DNA from: Caldilineaceae bacterium
GTDB lineage: Bacteria; Chloroflexota; Anaerolineae; Caldilineales; Caldilineaceae
Reading direction: 5' to 3'
DNA: 8,002 nt
Assembly: GCA_015494005.1 (NCBI GenBank)
Contig: WGCB01000035.1
Location: 1-8,002 of the forward strand
The notes beneath the pieces were generated by a model. The model was not told where the DNA came from. It saw only the letters and a list, made by a program, of their open reading frames with translations, and ran no database searches. Position numbers and translations under genes: made by a program. Below, one piece after another: positions 1 to 6,628 of the stretch (position 1 is the first letter of the stretch; every line of letters starts with the position of its first letter).

Positions 1-633
1 GACCAGGAAGACGTTCAGGGGCCGGACCTCGGCCTGGGACGCCTCCCCCAGGCTCATGCGGCGGACTCGCTGATCCGGGCCGCCCAGCTCCTCGGCGATG
101 GCCGCAGGGGTCTCCGGGGCCAGGCCGGTCTCCAGGAGGGCCTGGGCGATGGCCGCGGGGGTGTGGCGGCGGTCCGTGAGGATGGCGGCCTTGGCTGCCT
201 GCCGGGCTGCGGCGATCACCGGGGCCAGGGGGCGGCCGTGGGCGCTGAGGAGCCGGGCGTCGTGCCAGGGCTCCGCCAGGGCGGCGAAGGCCAGCTGGAA
301 GGCGCTGGGAGCCGGGACGATCTCCAGGGCCTCTGGCGGGAGGTAGCGGCGCAGGGTGGCCCCCATGCCGTAGAGCAGGGGATCCCCCGAGGCCAGGACC
401 ACAGCCCGCTCACCGTCCTGCCAGGCCTGGGACAGCCGCTGGAGCACCGACGCCAGCTCCCCGGTGATGGCCAGCCGCTCGCCTGGCGCGTCCGGGAAGG
501 CGGCCAGGTGACGCCGTCCCCCCACCAGCAGATCCGCGGCCTGCACCCGCTCCCGCAGGGCAGGAGGCAGCCCGTCCGCTCCTCCAGCGCCGATCCCCAG
601 GACCAGGATGGGCGCGCGATGAACCGGGCTCAC
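1..633 (-). CDS. cbiE: Cobalt-precorrin-7 C5-methyltransferase (CbiE / N-terminal half of CobL), partial
   Basis: SAM-dependent tetrapyrrole methylase that methylates C5 of the corrin ring; in fused CobL proteins a CbiT domain adds the C15 methylation and decarboxylation. I translated 211 residues from a GTG at 633-631; the frame is still open at position 1, so the 3' end is missing. Visible motifs are the N-terminal glycine-rich loop LVLGIGAGGADGL (residues 10-21), ADLLVGGRRHL (33-43), the class III methylase signature SGDPLLYGMG (82-91), and the CbiE-typical PSAFQLAFAAL (109-119) and SAHGR (130-134). The GTG start is chosen because it shares GTGA with the cbiD stop and has GAGGAG 7 nt upstream. 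About 200 residues is a full CbiE domain, and the segment ending PLNVFLV looks like the end of that domain, so the unseen part may be a stop or a CbiT domain (CobL). The family call is firm; whether it is fused is unknown. Confidence 0.93.
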   Translation of the reverse strand, partial: MSPVHRAPILVLGIGAGGADGLPPALRERVQAADLLVGGRRHLAAFPDAPGERLAITGELASVLQRLSQAWQDGERAVVLASGDPLLYGMGATLRRYLPPEALEIVPAPSAFQLAFAALAEPWHDARLLSAHGRPLAPVIAAARQAAKAAILTDRRHTPAAIAQALLETGLAPETPAAIAEELGGPDQRVRRMSLGEASQAEVRPLNVFLV

Positions 634-1832
634 AGGGCCTCTCCTCTTTTCTGCGCCGGGGCCCGGCCCAGGATCTGACCGTCGAAGTCCACCAGGATCA
701 CCTCCAGCTCCAGCTGGCCGCCCTGTTTCTGGACAAACTGCTGGCACTGCTCCAGGGCCAGCTCCACGATGCGCTGGACCGGGGCCAGGAAGCCGTGCTC
801 CTGGCAGAGCTCCAGGAAGTGGCGACCGGTGTTGGCCCCAGCCACGGCCTGGACCAGGGCTTCCGGGGCGCCGCACTCCCGGCAGACCCGGGCCAGGAAG
901 TCGAAATCCACCTGGTTGGCGGCCACGTGGGTGGTCATGTGGCCCTGGGCCGTCTTGATCATCTTGCCCATCATGCCCACGAAGGCCGCGGCCCGGACGC
1001 CCTCGGCCAGGCAAGTCTTCAGCGCGTCCCCGGTGAAGACGCTCAGCTCCACGAAGGCCACCTTGGGCAGCTCCGGGAAGATCTGCATGGCGAAGCGCTC
1101 GGAGCGGCCACCGGTGGCCATGACCACCTTGGCCGCGTTGTTCCGGGCAGCCACCTGCACCGCCTGAACCACGCTGGCCCGCCAGGCCGCGGTGCTGTAG
1201 GGGTAGACCTTGCCCGTGGTCCCCAGGATGCTGATGCCACCCAGGATGCCCAGGCGGGGATTCAAGGTGCGCTGGGCCAGCTTCTCCCCCTCGGGCACGC
1301 TGATGATCACGGAGAGCCCCTCCCGGGCCAGGAAGTCCGGGTCGCCGGTGGCCTCCAGCACCCCGTCCGCCACGTTCTCCTGGATCTGCTGCCGAGGCAC
1401 CGGGTTGATGGCCGGGCCGCCCACCTCCAGCCCCAGGCCGGGCAGGGTGACCCGGCCCACGCCCTGGCCGCCGTCCAGGTGGATGCCCGGGGTGGCCGTC
1501 CGCTCCACCCGGGCGCAGATGAGGGCGCCGTGGGTCACGTCCGGGTCGTCCCCCGCATCCTTGACCATGCAGCAGCGGGCGGAATCCGGGCCCAGCTCCC
1601 GTTCCACCGGCGTCATCTGGGCCACCTCGCCCAGGGGCAGGGTCACGGTGACCGGGTCGGGCCAGCGTCCGCTGAGCAGGGCGATGGTGGCGGCCTTGGC
1701 CGCGGCCGCGGCGTTGGTCCCGGTGGTGTAGCCGGTGCGGTTGCCCTGGCGGTTGCGGGGCGGGACCGGGTACTTGCGGGGCGCTGGGTTGCTCACCTCG
1801 TTGCTCACACTCTCGCTCACACCGTCGCTCAC
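630..1832 (-). CDS. cbiD: Cobalt-precorrin-5B C1-methyltransferase CbiD
   Basis: CbiD methylates C1 of cobalt-precorrin-5B using SAM in the oxygen-independent B12 route. Read from GTG at 1832-1830 the protein is 400 aa, somewhat longer than a typical CbiD because of a 12-15 residue low-complexity N-terminus. Family hallmarks are RTGYTTGTNAAAAAKAA (residues 32-48), KDAGDDPDVTHG, GRVTLPGLGLEVGGPAINPV, LNPRLGILGGISILGTTG and ATGGRSE. The usual cysteine in the first motif (TTG-S/T-C-A) is asparagine here. The start shares GTGA with the cbiC stop and has AGGAGG 4 nt upstream; three further in-frame GTG codons follow at 12-nt steps, so initiation a few codons later is possible. The stop shares GTGA with cbiE. 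The open frame extends far upstream through cbiC, but that part is not CbiD-like. Family assignment is very secure. Confidence 0.95.
   Translation of the reverse strand: MSDGVSESVSNEVSNPAPRKYPVPPRNRQGNRTGYTTGTNAAAAAKAATIALLSGRWPDPVTVTLPLGEVAQMTPVERELGPDSARCCMVKDAGDDPDVTHGALICARVERTATPGIHLDGGQGVGRVTLPGLGLEVGGPAINPVPRQQIQENVADGVLEATGDPDFLAREGLSVIISVPEGEKLAQRTLNPRLGILGGISILGTTGKVYPYSTAAWRASVVQAVQVAARNNAAKVVMATGGRSERFAMQIFPELPKVAFVELSVFTGDALKTCLAEGVRAAAFVGMMGKMIKTAQGHMTTHVAANQVDFDFLARVCRECGAPEALVQAVAGANTGRHFLELCQEHGFLAPVQRIVELALEQCQQFVQKQGGQLELEVILVDFDGQILGRAPAQKRGEAL
641..646 (-). promoter_or_regulatory. Ribosome binding site of cbiE
   Basis: Minus-strand GAGGAG lies 7 nt before the GTG at 633-631, inside the last codons of cbiD. 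It supports the GTG start and translational coupling of cbiE to cbiD. Confidence 0.7.
1785..1832 (-). repeat. Four-copy degenerate 12-nt repeat at the cbiD start
   Basis: Reading the minus strand from the first GTG, four consecutive 12-nt units each begin GTGAGC: GTGAGCGACGGT, GTGAGCGAGAGT, GTGAGCAACGAG, GTGAGCAACCCA. The period is a multiple of three, so it encodes a V-S-x-x repeat and presents four in-frame GTG codons. Copy number could change without breaking the frame. Confidence 0.85.
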
Positions 1833-2476
1833 GATGCCTCCTGGGCCAGACGCAGCAGCGCGTTGACCGCGGCCACAGCCACCGGGGAGCCCCCCTTGCG
1901 GCCTTCCGTGGCGATCCAGGGGACCGTCTCCTGGGCCATGAGCGCGGCCTTGCTCTCCGCGGTGCTCACGAAGCCCACAGGCACGCCGATGACCAGGGCC
2001 GGCCGGGCGCCCTCCTCGTCCACCAGGCGCAGGAGCTCGTAGAGGGCGGTGGGCGCGTTGCCGATGGCCAGGACGCCCCCGTCCACCAGCCCCCGCTCCC
2101 AGGCCAGGCGGATGCCCAGCGCGCTGCGGGTCGTCCCCTCCTCCCGGGCCCGGCGGTGGACCTCCGGATGGGCCACGAAGCAGTGGAGCTCGCCGCCCAG
2201 GCCGGTCAACCGGGCCTGGCTGATGCCCACCCGGACCATGTTCACGTCCGTGACCACGGGGCAGCCCTGGCGTAGCCTGGCCACGCTCCGCTCCACTGCG
2301 CCGGGGGAGAAGCGGGTGAGGGTGGCGAAGTCGAAATCGCCGGTGCTGTGGATGATGCGCTCGATCACCTGGGCCTGGCCGGGCGGGAAGTGCAGCCCGC
2401 GGGCGGTCAGCTCCTCCTGGATGATGGCGAAGGAGGCCTGGGTGATGGCCTGGGGGTCGGTGAGGAAATCGGACAT
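1829..2476 (-). CDS. cbiC: Cobalt-precorrin-8 / precorrin-8X methylmutase CbiC (CobH)
   Basis: Moves the C11 methyl group to C12, producing the (cob)yrinic acid skeleton. The protein is 215 aa from ATG at 2476-2474, the normal family length. H43 in ERIIHSTGDFDF (39-50) matches the position and context of the catalytic histidine known from CobH. Other family motifs are VVTDVNMVRVGI, AIGNAPTAL, GVPVGFVSTAESKAAL and EGRKGGSPVAVAAVNAL near the C-terminus. The open frame continues upstream to about 2872, but that stretch overlaps cbiX and is proline/arginine-rich shadow. No Shine-Dalgarno sequence is visible before the ATG; the upstream 140 nt carries a heptad repeat instead. The stop TGA overlaps the cbiD GTG (GTGA), so the two are probably translated together. 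Confidence 0.95.
   Translation of the reverse strand: MSDFLTDPQAITQASFAIIQEELTARGLHFPPGQAQVIERIIHSTGDFDFATLTRFSPGAVERSVARLRQGCPVVTDVNMVRVGISQARLTGLGGELHCFVAHPEVHRRAREEGTTRSALGIRLAWERGLVDGGVLAIGNAPTALYELLRLVDEEGARPALVIGVPVGFVSTAESKAALMAQETVPWIATEGRKGGSPVAVAAVNALLRLAQEAS
1837..1842 (-). promoter_or_regulatory. Ribosome binding site of cbiD
   Basis: Minus-strand AGGAGG sits 4 nt before the first GTG (1832-1830) and 16 nt before the second. It therefore favours the first GTG, although the spacing is on the short side. It lies in the last codons of cbiC. Confidence 0.65.
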
Positions 2477-2616
2477 GGTGGCTCGGGATGTGGGGAACGG
2501 GATACGGGAAACGGAATACGGGAAACGGGAGGGGCCGGGCGCTCGGACTGCGGGAGCTCGCCGATGGCAGATCCTTGCCCGCGGCCCCCGTCGCGGACCA
2601 GGCGGGCCGGCGCTGG
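2477..2616 (-). other. 140-nt intergenic gap between cbiX and cbiC
   Basis: This is the longest non-coding stretch inside the cluster, where other junctions overlap or are 10-50 nt. It holds the heptad repeat (2497-2531) near cbiC and a GC-rich part next to cbiX. I see no convincing terminator with a U-run, no purine-rich ribosome binding site before cbiC, and no recognisable promoter by eye. A weak bulged stem is possible around 2536-2562 but is not compelling in such GC-rich DNA. The gap could hold an internal promoter or an RNA-level control element. Confidence 0.55.
2497..2531. repeat. Five-copy heptanucleotide tandem repeat (ACGGGAW)
   Basis: On the plus strand five consecutive 7-nt units read acgggat, acgggaa, acggaat, acgggaa, acgggag (2497-2531). 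On the transcribed sense the unit is TTCCCGT. The array ends 20 nt before the cbiC ATG, within the 5' region of that gene. A further degenerate unit (gtgggga, 2490-2496) may extend it towards cbiC. Confidence 0.85.
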
Positions 2617-4038
2617 TCACTGCACGGCCTGGAGATGCTCCTGCCAGTAGTGGTGGGTCTTGGCCACCACGGTGACGATGTTCTTGATCTCCCCGGCCAG
2701 GGTGAAGTCCGGCCCCACGGGGAAGTAGAGGACCGTCCCCTCCCGCCGGGCGAAGACGTTCTCCACCACGATGGCCCGGAGCAGCCAGATGGCCATCTCC
2801 TGGCTGTCGCAGGCCAGGCCGATCCAGCCCGGGGCTTGGCTCCGCACCACCTCCAGCCCGGTGACCATGCACAGCCCCCGCTCCACCTCATCCAGGACCC
2901 GCTGGTAGCCCTCGGGGTCCGCCAGACAACGGGCCGGGTCCACCGGCTCCAGGAGCTCACCCCGGTGGGGCGGTCCCCCGGCCAGGGCCAGGTCGCAGAA
3001 GTCCTCCCAGATGCGATCCCAGGCCACCCGCCCTTCCTCGTCGAAGACCAGGCCAGCCGCGCCCATGGGCTCCGGAGACACTTCCCCGCCGCCCTGGTAG
3101 CGGGGTGGGAGCAGCGCGGCCATCCGGGCGGCCAGGCCGTGGTCGTGGCTGTGACCGTGTCCGTGGCCCACGCCCCGCAGGCCGTGGTGGTGATCCGAAA
3201 ACTGGGGCAGGCCCAGCTCCGCCTCGAAGCCGGTCATCTGCACCCGGTACTTGCACAGGTCACAGCTCATGGCTGCCCGCCCCTCCAGGGCCTCCTGGTA
3301 ACGCTGGGCCACCGCCTGGACCACGCCGGACGCCAGCCCCAGGTGATGGGCCACCACGATCTCCGCCTCCGGGTGGGCGACCTGGACCGCCTGGGCCTGC
3401 TCCTGGATGCGCTGGCGAATGCGCCCGGTGAAGAGGAGGTAAGGCAGGACGATCACTCGCCGGACGCCGCTGGCCAGCAGCCGCTCCAGGCTCTCTGGAA
3501 CCTGGGGCGTGGCCAGGCTGTAGAAGCAGCAATCCACCCAGGGGAAGGGTCGCCCCTCGTAGAGGAGCCGGGCTGCCTTGGCCACATCCGAGTTGCTGTC
3601 CGGGTCCCGGCTGCCCCGGCCCACCAGCAGCAGGGCCGTCTCCTCCGGGGAGGCGCTGGTCTGGGAGCGCTCCAGGGCATCCTGGACCCGCTGGGCCAGC
3701 ACCTGGATCAGGGGGATCTGGGGTCCCAGGGGCGTGCCGTAGCGGATCTCCAGGTCGGGCCACTTCTCGCGGGCCCAGTTGAGGATAGCGGGCACGTCGT
3801 TCTTCTGGTGGCCGGCCGGGCCCAGGAAGAGGGGCAGGGCCAGGATGCGGCGGGCGCCGGCCTCCACGCAGAGCCGCAGCCCCTCCACGATGGGCGGGTC
3901 CGCGAACTCCAGGAAGCAGGGCTGGACCGGCACGGCCAGCTCCCGGCTCAGAAGATGGGCGAAATCGTTGTACTCGGCGATGGCCTCCGGGTCCCGGCTG
4001 CCGTGGCCGATGAGCAGGATGCGATCGGGCGTGGTCAT
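2617..4038 (-). CDS. cbiX: Sirohydrochlorin cobaltochelatase, long-form CbiX with C-terminal extension
   Basis: Class II chelatase that inserts cobalt into sirohydrochlorin, the entry step of early-cobalt B12 synthesis. The protein is 473 aa; the ATG at 4038-4036 has GGAG 4 nt upstream. Domain 1 (about 5-120) has ILLIGHGSRDP (7-17) and GPAGHQKNDVPAIL (73-86), keeping both metal/active-site histidines H12 and H77. Domain 2 (about 135-255) repeats the fold, but the first motif is VGRGSRDP (139-146) and the second is FTGRIRQRI, so both histidines are lost and it is probably non-catalytic. MSCDLC (257-262) matches the MxCxxC motif that holds an Fe-S centre in Bacillus megaterium CbiX, and a His-rich loop follows (283-300), likely cobalt-binding. 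Residues about 335-473 form an extra domain I do not recognise, with GGPPHRGELLEPV (354-366) and FPVGPDFTLAGEIKNIV (439-455). cobO lies 49 nt upstream and cbiC 140 nt downstream. Confidence 0.93.
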   Translation of the reverse strand: MTTPDRILLIGHGSRDPEAIAEYNDFAHLLSRELAVPVQPCFLEFADPPIVEGLRLCVEAGARRILALPLFLGPAGHQKNDVPAILNWAREKWPDLEIRYGTPLGPQIPLIQVLAQRVQDALERSQTSASPEETALLLVGRGSRDPDSNSDVAKAARLLYEGRPFPWVDCCFYSLATPQVPESLERLLASGVRRVIVLPYLLFTGRIRQRIQEQAQAVQVAHPEAEIVVAHHLGLASGVVQAVAQRYQEALEGRAAMSCDLCKYRVQMTGFEAELGLPQFSDHHHGLRGVGHGHGHSHDHGLAARMAALLPPRYQGGGEVSPEPMGAAGLVFDEEGRVAWDRIWEDFCDLALAGGPPHRGELLEPVDPARCLADPEGYQRVLDEVERGLCMVTGLEVVRSQAPGWIGLACDSQEMAIWLLRAIVVENVFARREGTVLYFPVGPDFTLAGEIKNIVTVVAKTHHYWQEHLQAVQ

Positions 4039-4087
4039 GGCTCTCCGTGGATGGGTGGGTGCAGACCTTCATGGCCTGCAGCGTCTC

Positions 4088-4720
4088 TCAGAACTCGATG
4101 CCCTTCTGGGCGCGGATGCCCTGGTCGAAGGGATGTTTGACCTTCACCATCTCCGTGACCAGGTCGGCGTGGGCCACCAGGGCCGGGGGCGCGTCCCGGC
4201 CGGTGACGATGACGTGGGTCAGGGGTGGCTTGTGCTCCGCCAGCCACTGGACCACCTGGTCGGCCTCGATCCAGCCGTACTTCATGGGGTAGGTGAACTC
4301 GTCCAGGACCACCAGGTCGTACTCGCCGCTGGCGATCTTCTCCTGGGCCAGCTGCCAGCCGTGCAGGGCCTTGGCCACGGTCTCGTCCATGTCCCGGGAG
4401 GTCCAGGTGAAGCCGTCCCCGGTCTTGATCCACTCGATGCCCAGCTTGCGGGCCGTCTTGTACTCGCCCCAGTTGCCGGCCTCGTGCTTCAGAAACTGGA
4501 TCATGCAGACCCGCAGCCCCTGGCCGTGGGCCCGGAAGAGCACCCCCAGGGCGGCCGTGGTCTTGCCCTTGCCCTCCCCGGTGTGGACCATGACCAGCCC
4601 CTTCTTGATCCGCTTCTGGCGGGCGGCCTGACGCCGGGCCTGGCGCTCGTCCTGGCCCGGGCGGCTGGTGGGGTCAATGTTGGTTGACCGGTTGATTGGT
4701 TGATTGGTTGATTCGGTCAT
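4088..4720 (-). CDS. cobO: Corrinoid (cob(I)yrinic acid a,c-diamide) adenosyltransferase, CobO/BtuR type
   Basis: Transfers the 5'-deoxyadenosyl group of ATP to the Co(I) corrinoid, forming the adenosyl ligand of coenzyme B12; cytoplasmic. The protein is 210 aa, about normal for CobO. The family P-loop [14 protein letters not shown] is at residues 46-59, [14 protein letters not shown] at 73-86, the Walker B-like [14 protein letters not shown] at 136-149, VTGRDAPP at 172-179, and the C-terminus ends KGIEF as in the family. Residues 1-40 are polar and basic, as the N-terminal extension in CobO usually is, but residues 3-15 are encoded by an 8-nt tandem repeat. The ATG (4720-4718) overlaps the stop of the ATPase gene as ATGA, with GGGGA about 11 nt upstream, indicating translational coupling. 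Confidence 0.95.
   Translation of the reverse strand: MTESTNQPINRSTNIDPTSRPGQDERQARRQAARQKRIKKGLVMVHTGEGKGKTTAALGVLFRAHGQGLRVCMIQFLKHEAGNWGEYKTARKLGIEWIKTGDGFTWTSRDMDETVAKALHGWQLAQEKIASGEYDLVVLDEFTYPMKYGWIEADQVVQWLAEHKPPLTHVIVTGRDAPPALVAHADLVTEMVKVKHPFDQGIRAQKGIEF
4682..4713. repeat. 8-nt tandem repeat (ggttgatt) at the cobO start
   Basis: Three perfect copies of ggttgatt (plus strand, 4690-4713) and one diverged copy ggttgacc (4682-4689). On the sense strand this is AATCAACC repeated, encoding a Ser/Thr/Asn/Gln/Pro-rich stretch within residues 3-13 of CobO. The period is not a multiple of three, so a change in copy number would shift the frame between the ATG and the P-loop. Confidence 0.9.
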
Positions 4721-6618
4721 CGGGAGTTGCTTCCCCTTTCTGGGTCAGTTGGGTTCCGGGACGCGTTGGCGGGATCCTGGGCCAGCTGCTCCTCCAGGCT
4801 GCGGGTGATGGCCAAGGCAGCCTCCACGTGCTCCGGCTGGACCAGGGCCGCGCCCTGGGTCACGGCCAGGTCCCCCGCGGCCCGGACCAGGCCCCCCAGC
4901 TCCCGCAGGCGCAGGCTGAGCCGCCCCGGACCGTCCCCGCGCCGGGCGGCCTCCTGGATCACCGCCTCCACCGCGGCCCGGCTGAAGTGGGGGATCTTGC
5001 CATCCTTCACCACCTCCTGGGCCACGAACTGGGCCAGCTGGCGCCGGTTGGCCGGGGTGTCGTCCATGGCGCTGGCGGTGACGATCTCGTAGCCGTAGCC
5101 CCGAATCCGGGAGCGCAGGGCCGGGTGCATGCGCTCCACGTCCTCCATGTTCCCGGCCAGAACCAGCACGAAGTCACAGGGGACAGGCTCGGTGCGCACC
5201 ATGCTGCCGCTGCTCCCCGGCGAGCGGCCCACGATGGGCAGCTGCTTCTCCTGGATGGCCGTGAGGAGCTGCTGCTGGCTCTCCATGCTCAGGGTGCTCA
5301 CCTCGTCGATGAAGAGGACGCCGCCATGGGCCAGGTGGATGGCCCCGGCCTCCACCAGCTGATGGGGCGCAGTCTCCCGGCCGCCGCTCTGGAAGGGATC
5401 GTGGCGCACGTCCCCCAGCAGGGCGCCGGCGTGGAAGCCCGTGGCGTCCACGAAGGGCGCGCCCCCCTCCGGCGGATGGTGGACCAGGAGCTTGGGTGCG
5501 TCCCAGCGGCCGGCCGGACGCAGCCGGGTGCGGACCAGGAGCAGGCCCAGGAGGATCAGGCCGGTGACGACCGGATAGATCCAGCCCTCCTGGGTCAAGG
5601 AGAGGACCACCCCGGCCCCGCCCAGGCCCAGGAAGAGCACCCACCAGAGGAAGTCCACCGTGCGCTGGGCCTGGCGACGAGCGGCCTGGATCTGGGCCAC
5701 CCGCAGGGGACCCTGGCCGCCGGGGAGCCGCTCCACCCGGGGGGTGATGGGCCGCTCCGGGTTGGGCTGGAGCAACACATCCTCCAGCCGGTCCCGGGGG
5801 AGGAACTGGGTCATGGCCTGGGCCAGCATGCTCTTGCCTGTGCCCGGCTCCCCCACCATGAGGACAAAGCGGTGCTGGCGAGCCGCCAGGCGCACGATCT
5901 CCACCGCCCGCTCCTGGCCCACCACCCGGTCCATGAGGTTGCCGGGGACGGGGATCTCGGCTGTGCTCTGCCACTCCTCGGGGAAGCCAGGCGGGCCAGT
6001 CGCCTGGGCCTCCTGGGCGGTCTGGCCCTGGGCCCGAGCCCCGTGATAGCGCAGATGGGCATTGTCCGACACTTGCCACTCCTCCTGCAAACGCCGGGCC
6101 ACCTCCGGGTGATCCCGGGCCAGCTCCACGGCCAGCAGATGGCTCCCCAGCGTGCGGAAGGGGTCCTGGGGCGGCTGCTGGCCGGCCACCTGGAGGAGGG
6201 CCACCGCCCGCTCCACCTGCTGGGGATGGCGCCGCCAGAGGACCACCCCCGCGTGGAGGAGGGCCCGCTTCTGCGCCACCGGGGCCTCCGGGTCCGCGAG
6301 GAGGGCCTGGTAGCGGGGCAGGCCCTGGGGCCAGCGGGCCAGGAGCTCCCCCAGGCCGTAGGCGGCGCCCTCCCGCACGTTGCGTTCCCGGTCCTGGGCC
6401 AGGGCCAGGAGCAGAGTCCAGGCTTCCTCTGGAGGCAGGAGGCGAGGCGCTTCCTGGGCCGCGCTCCAGCGAGCCTGCCAGGCGGGATGCCCGGCCAGGG
6501 CGCGTACGTCCCCGGCGTCCCGGAGCTGGCGGCGCAGCAGGGGCAGCACGGCCAGGTCCACAGCCGGGTTGGAGAGGCGGCGCACCAGGTTCAGGACCGC
6601 ACGTTGCAGCAGGGTCAT
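4717..6618 (-). CDS. Membrane-anchored LonB-like AAA+ ATPase without protease domain, HEAT-like N-terminus
   Basis: Residues about 225-613 match the ATPase half of archaeal LonB closely: [15 protein letters not shown] (232-246), Walker A GEPGTGKS (256-263), two membrane helices (about 321-341 and 347-364) inserted between Walker A and B as in Lon[21 protein letters not shown] (389-408), Walker [14 protein letters not shown] (432-444), [13 protein letters not shown] (473-485), sensor 1 AGN (488-490), arginine-finger region [14 protein letters not shown] (498-511) and sensor 2 [19 protein letters not shown] (567-585). LonB would continue into a Ser-Lys protease domain; here the protein ends about 20 residues later, and the stop overlaps the cobO ATG. 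Residues 1-205 are helical and HEAT-like (for example [17 protein letters not shown], 80-96). The start ATG (6618-6616) is 10 nt after the previous stop, with GGGGA 4 nt upstream. It is probably a membrane-linked unfoldase or remodeller; the substrate is unknown. All ATPase residues look intact, so it is not an obvious pseudogene. Confidence 0.88.
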   Translation of the reverse strand: MTLLQRAVLNLVRRLSNPAVDLAVLPLLRRQLRDAGDVRALAGHPAWQARWSAAQEAPRLLPPEEAWTLLLALAQDRERNVREGAAYGLGELLARWPQGLPRYQALLADPEAPVAQKRALLHAGVVLWRRHPQQVERAVALLQVAGQQPPQDPFRTLGSHLLAVELARDHPEVARRLQEEWQVSDNAHLRYHGARAQGQTAQEAQATGPPGFPEEWQSTAEIPVPGNLMDRVVGQERAVEIVRLAARQHRFVLMVGEPGTGKSMLAQAMTQFLPRDRLEDVLLQPNPERPITPRVERLPGGQGPLRVAQIQAARRQAQRTVDFLWWVLFLGLGGAGVVLSLTQEGWIYPVVTGLILLGLLLVRTRLRPAGRWDAPKLLVHHPPEGGAPFVDATGFHAGALLGDVRHDPFQSGGRETAPHQLVEAGAIHLAHGGVLFIDEVSTLSMESQQQLLTAIQEKQLPIVGRSPGSSGSMVRTEPVPCDFVLVLAGNMEDVERMHPALRSRIRGYGYEIVTASAMDDTPANRRQLAQFVAQEVVKDGKIPHFSRAAVEAVIQEAARRGDGPGRLSLRLRELGGLVRAAGDLAVTQGAALVQPEHVEAALAITRSLEEQLAQDPANASRNPTDPERGSNSR

Positions 6619-6628
6619 GGGTTCCCCA

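Noticed and set aside
2532..2616. A transcription terminator after cbiX
   Set aside because: Several short GC-rich pairings are possible but none is followed by a U-run on the sense strand, and such pairings are expected by chance in this composition.
630..2960. A 776-codon uninterrupted minus-strand frame ending with CbiD, which could be read as a CbiX-CbiC-CbiD-length fusion
   Set aside because: Only the last 400 codons look like CbiD. The upstream part runs out of frame through cbiC and the cbiX end and is proline/arginine/glycine-rich shadow. The GTGA overlap and AGGAGG mark the real start.
2488..4140. Long plus-strand open frames opposite cbiX, and others opposite cbiD and the membrane protein gene
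   Set aside because: They are shadows in GC-rich DNA with no motifs and no plausible ribosome binding context.
4717..6618. Calling the AAA+ gene an ATP-dependent Lon protease
   Set aside because: The protein stops right after the ATPase module and cobO begins at once; no S16 protease domain with its Ser-Lys pair is present.
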